Below, in pieces: positions 24,601 through 30,600 of a DNA stretch of 32,287 bases. Made by a program: the position numbers and the translations under genes. Position 1 is the first letter of the stretch. Every line of letters begins with the position of its first letter. The notes under the pieces were generated by a model that ran no database searches, was not told where the DNA came from, and worked only from the letters and a program-made list of their open reading frames with translations. This stretch comes from Choristocarpus tenellus KU-1152 (lineage: Eukaryota > Phaeophyceae), in the NCBI GenBank assembly GCA_964200185.2, contig CAXNAD020000072.1, forward strand, positions 1-32,287. Direction: 5' to 3'.

Positions 24601-27600
24601 CACTTTTCTCGTGTGGTGGGAACCCTAACCCTTGCATGTAATCTGTACCTACCTACCTAAATATGTATGGCATGGAAAAAAGATGGTTGTGATTGTGTCC
24701 ATCACAAAATACCGCATTCCTTCCACTAAAAAAGAGTCAATTGATTGACTCTTGAAAACCACATACGGAATAAACAACAGAATAAAAAAAAACTCCCAAG
24801 ACACAAAACTGCCTGCCATTTTAATACCCTTCTAGCATGACTTAAGCCTATAAAAACCAGACTCTACCTACACCCAACAAAGTCAACCATTAAAAAAAAT
24901 GCCTTCCTACTTTACCCAACAAAAAAAGAAAAAAAGGGGTGAGTGTGTGGGTTGAAAAAGTGCCAAGATCTTAATGTGCTAGAGCGAATAATGGGAGCTC
25001 AAGAAATATATTCAGAGGAGATTGAAGACAGTGTGTTCAAAAGCTGACCCACTCTAACATTGAAGGGCGATTAAGTTAATGCATGGTCATTCTTTTTTCA
25101 TTGTGCAATACTTAAGTAATATTAACATAGGATGTATGTGTGTGGGAGGGTGGGAGGGGGTATATAAACAGAGGGGGTACAAAGTATTGAGGGGAGCTTG
25201 CAACAAAGTGTGAAAAGCACCATCTCCAACAGAATGATCTGTGGTTACATTGAGCCAACAATATGCACTTTGCTCCTGACCCCTCATTTGTGGCTTGACT
25301 CATTACAATTTCTTATGCTGCTAGACTTCTTAATGGATAGCTACAACATCAACACAAAAGCTAATTTTGATCTTCATATTAAAAATATTGCAGCATCCTC
25401 TTGAAAACAACCACAGCGAAAAATCTAGACTTTACCAATACTTCAGAATATTGCATCCTGTTATTGCAGGTTGAAACAACTCGTTCTTAATTAGAGTGTG
25501 CTTTCCACACTGAAGTTATTGCAGCGGGGATCAGTTTGAATCTTGCTGTGAGGTCTGTGAGGTACAGGACAATACTTGTCCAACTCCACACACAGCCAAG
25601 AAGAACAGAGAAACAACCACTTTCGATAATCAGTCAAACCACAAAGGTTGTTGCAGTCTATCCGTCCATCCAAGTTCCCAATCAACTATAACTTATTGAA
25701 CTTAGTTTTCCATGCATTGTCTCAGGCTGAACAGATTCCTCTGTGGTACAGGAACAATTTCTACACTTGGCATAGTACCCAACTATCATGGTCTGGAAAA
25801 AACCACAACTAAATGAATTGGAGGACACGTGGTAGGATTGGCTTGTAGCACAGAGAGTACAGCACATACCTTGATGACTGTGCCTTCAATGTTTCTCCCA
25901 AAGGTACGCCATTTCCAGCACTACTGCACCCCTGTCCCCTCCTTCCAGACATCCCAAGTGAAGCAGTGGTGGGGGCCACAAATGATGCACCAGATATAGT
26001 AGCTAAAGGTACCGATGTGGATATCTCCCCTCCCTCTTGACCTGCCCAGGGTCCAGAATGAGAAGAGGATGGTGCTTGTGTAAATGCAGCTGCCTCAGCT
26101 TCACGGATGGAACGCCTTGCCCTTTCATGTTTGCGATCATTCTTCTGTCTCCTCAGGTGTGAAATGTAAGCCCTCTTGAGCTGTGTTCAGAAACATGATT
26201 ACATGTATAGATGTTCATATTACAAAACACACCAGGATACAAATATACAAGAAAATAGAAGTATACAGAGTCAGGGATTGTTACGAGAGAGCATTGATAA
26301 TAATACATACAAAGTAAAAAAAAGGTACAGATTTCCAATCAAGATATAAATATGATCTTATGGGGGATTGGGGGAGGCACGTTTTTGTTTCATTAAAAAC
26401 ATACTGAGATCACTAGTCAGCAAAGTGGTATTGACGCTATGTATTTACATGAATATGTATTTACATGAAATGGTTCAAGAAATTCTACATGCATTTTCAA
26501 GAGTATTCTTACAGTCAAATCATACCAATCACTAAACCCGCAACCAACTCACATACTGTTTCAAATCATCCAACTTCACACACATAGTAACTCAACAGAA
26601 CAAAACAGCAAAGGGGAAAACAGGATGCAACCCCCCACCCCCGCACCTCAAATCCTCCAGCCCCAGACCCTCCAGCCCACAAACCTACCTGCCCTGTGAG
26701 CCACTTGGTAACCTCGGACACCAAAGTCAGAGGCTCCACCATAATCACAGGTGGGATCTCCCTCGCAATAATGGCAAGAAGCATAGCCTTCCTCCAAGAC
26801 TTGGACTCTGACCTCCATCCCGACTCTGACCCTGACCCTGACACCATTCCTATCCCTAATCCAGGTGCAGGAGATGGGACTGTTCGGTTTACAGCAGAAT
26901 CTCCTGAACTATCGTTGGCAGGAGCATGGCTCTCTTTGGTCCTGGTTCTTGTCCCAGCCTCCCCAACTGAGGAGTAGGCCCTGGGGTTGACTTCATCACC
27001 ACTGTCTTTACCCTTGGAAATCCTACATGATCTGCTCCTCTTTGAGGGTACAGTTTCAGCCTTTTCAGCCTTGGTCCTGCTGGAGCCGGAGGCAGAACCA
27101 GAACCATAACTGGAACAGTGTCTATCTCCCCTGATACCTGCTGGTGCTGACACCACAGGTGCTGATGTTACTGCTGAAGGTGCAGCAACTGCAGCAGGAG
27201 GGGTGGTCCATTGTCTTTCTTCTGTTCGTGGGTGATACTGGGAAAGCTGAGTGGGGGAGATGGCCACCCGGACAGTGAAGGGCCTGCCCACATTAATTAT
27301 GAGAAAAGAAACCACAGGAGGTGTGGAGGGGTTTGGGGACAGATGGAGGTGGCAAAGGGTAAGGTTAGTGATGTGTGTGGAGTGATAGATCGGATATGCG
27401 AACTGAAGGTGATGGATAAAATGATGCAAACACAACGCAATGATAGGAGCTGTGAAGAGCAAGCCATGTGGTGGTATTACTTCCATTTTGGACTTATGTG
27501 CTGAGGAAAGGCAAATATTACTAATGCAGGTCTTCTTTGATGTCCACTAGAAATCACTTTAAAGTACCATTCCCTTCCCTCCTGTCGCTCCCAGGGTACA

Positions 27601-30600
27601 CGGAGCAAAGTAGGACGTGGGCTTGGCAGGAGGTGGGAGCAGGGGGGTGCAAGCAAGGGTTATTTTCTAGCAATGTATGCAGAGGATATGTCGTTGGAGT
27701 AAACCTGTATCCAGACAAATGCAACATGTAGAAACGACAAGAAGAGAGGAACTGAACGCTCCAACTAGGATGTCTTCTGTAGGGGATGATCAAAGCATCA
27801 TGGTCACATACTGATCACAAGAGCTACAAAGTAAACTATGAGTCTTGCCACAACCTCCTACCATGAGAAAGGAAAGCACAAAAAAAAATCCAAAATAGCA
27901 GGAAAGCAAAAGTTGCAGACCCTGAACAACACAACACTCAATCCTCTGTTACACCATTGAGACTTGTTTATAAGTTATACCATGTAATAAGTGCATGTGT
28001 CATATTCCGTAACACACAAAGAGCCCAAAACTTAACCAAAGTATTATATCACCACAACTACCCAATCCTCCCCCATAACATAGTATGTCATATCACAACT
28101 CTCCAGTTCAAAACGCACATGACACTTGCGATGTCTTACAACATTGGTGCACTACACTCTAACACATACACACTGTATCTTGTATATTTTTCATCTCTTC
28201 ATAAGTGCCCCTTGGAGTATTGGCCCTGCACAACTGGTCCCCAAGCATTTAAAGCAGTGTGCCTCAAGTGCAAACAGTATTTCCTGGTTGATCAACGACT
28301 GGTGCGTTTGAATATACTAACCAATCTGGACTGTGATGCATTCAATTACCCACTCGATGACCTCAATTGTGACAAACCTGCTACTGATGGTGACTGCTTT
28401 GCCTGAATGCCTGGTTGGGACTATTGCTGTGACAGAGGTGCTACAGGATCAATTCAGTGCTTGTAGTGGTCCTCATGGGGGTAGTGACCAGCACTGTCTC
28501 CTCAAACTCTATGGAAATGATGCCATTTTATGTGCTGCCATGCTCAGTCATAGGAATGAAACCGACCTCACAATATAGTCAGCAAAAGTTCCATTCAGAA
28601 GAGTTCACTAGGTACCATACAATTTGCCAAATACTTGAGTGTTCCTAGATGTGCAATGGCAATGCTGCGGATATTGAGCCTTCCTAGATTCCAATATACA
28701 CACCATATACATATCATTACATTGTGCATGGTATGTACTCGGAGTACCCAACATGCCTTCCTAGACTAGTAACGCCAAGTCTGTAAGTCAAAAACATGTT
28801 CTGTGTAGCACCATGTTATGTCCAGCAAAGCTCAGGTCCAAAAAATGCGTAAGGCTTGTGGTGTCCTGAACAGAGCTACCAAAGTAGTGACAAAAAGTGT
28901 TAACAACGTGTAACAAAAGCGTTGGGGTTTTCTACACGAGGGAGAGGCGGTGTTTGAGTTGGATAGATAGATATGGGGGCAGGGCGTGTAGGGGGATTTG
29001 GCAGTGGTGGAGAGTAGGAGAAGAGTGGTGAGGGATCAGTGTGCTCTAATCCTAACCCTAACCCTAACCTGAGAAGTGCACGGTACCGGGTCATTGCTGT
29101 TGTTCCACCATGCAAAACCGCCTCTATACCACTAGTGTGCATCTTGATTGCAGCAGAGTAACGAGAAAAATGGAAAAGAAGCAACAGGATGGAAGAGGGA
29201 AGAAGGGGGCATGTGGGTGCACCTTGAGGACCATTTTGGTAATACTGGACCAGATATACAAGGGGCGATGTGTAGGGCCAGTCTGGGCATGCAATGTTAA
29301 GCAAAGTGAAAACAATTGGGATATGTACACTGCCTGAGCTATTCATATTGTTCTTCCAGATAGTGTTCTTCCATCTTAGAGGCTGATCTAGGGTAATATT
29401 CTAGACTGAGTCAGGTAGGGGTCAGTCCCAATATCTCAACTGAAACTAATAAAATTCTCTATCAGACGAGGCAATGAATTCTTCACAAAAAAAATGGTGA
29501 GCTGTACCTGTGTTAAGTTAGTAATTCTATTACTTTGAATACCTAGGTATATAAAAAATTATCAAAATTCATCCCAAGGTTCAATCTAGAGTAGAGCATA
29601 TACAAAAGGTACTGTCTGCTTCTGTCTGGGCTATGTTTGTAAACCCCCGTTTTTTCTTAAACTAGCATTTATACATCATCATAGACTTAAATATGCACTC
29701 TACTTCTACGTACACCTAGCAAAAACAAACACTATGTATAATATTGTGTTTAATAACCCTAACCCTAACCCTAACCTCAATATCCTTGCCACTAAACAAT
29801 TACCAACTGAAGACAGGAGTAAGAACATGTCCATCTGCCAAACATTCACATTTTTTTTCCTGATTTTACTTTCCTACCAGACACGTAAGCATGTTCTTGT
29901 TCATACTCTGATTTGCCTGCCAAGGGATGGGGATGGACTCTTGACAAACAGAAGAAAATTATACCAAGTGATGCCATATTCGACAAAAAATCTTGTGACA
30001 CTTTGTGTACGACTTCTCTGCAGCACATGTACAACCATAACCTGGGCAGGAGCAATGTCCATCCCTTCTGAACCAGGTATTTCAGGGGCACTGTGAGAAA
30101 GATATTTTCTCCACCTCTTCATTGTAACACTAAGCTTAATGCACCTGGAGGCAGTCCTGTGTCTTAGCAATGATGTCCTCAATAAGAAGTCGACCACCTG
30201 GCACTCGGGGTGTGAGCAGCACCCTCGCCATGACTGCCACATGCCCTCCTCCTGTATCCGTCGACTCGGGAGTAATATTAGCCATGACTTCACCAGCATT
30301 CTTGGCTCCAGCAGTAGACCCAAGGCCACTTCCAGAGCCAACCCCAGTCCCAACCTCAGCCTTCGACTCCCCACTCCTGGTTTGTTCCTCCGACAATGCA
30401 TGCCCCATTTCCCCCCCAGCTGTTGCTACATCTGTATCTACATCCATGTCATCAGTACTTGCCACCACCCTCACGGGTTCTGCAGGTGCCCTCAATGGCT
30501 CTGTAGCACCACAACTTGTCGTTGTGTGTCTTACTGCCTCAACGGATTTCATCCCCAGGAGAGGTGTTGATATTGGCGTTGGCGTTATTCCTTGAGTCAA

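Noticed and set aside
27957-28406. 149-codon plus-strand frame in the longest intron
   Set aside because: AT-rich, no domain, no upstream or downstream coding context. The length is possible by chance in a 2.7 kb intron, though transcript data could revive it.
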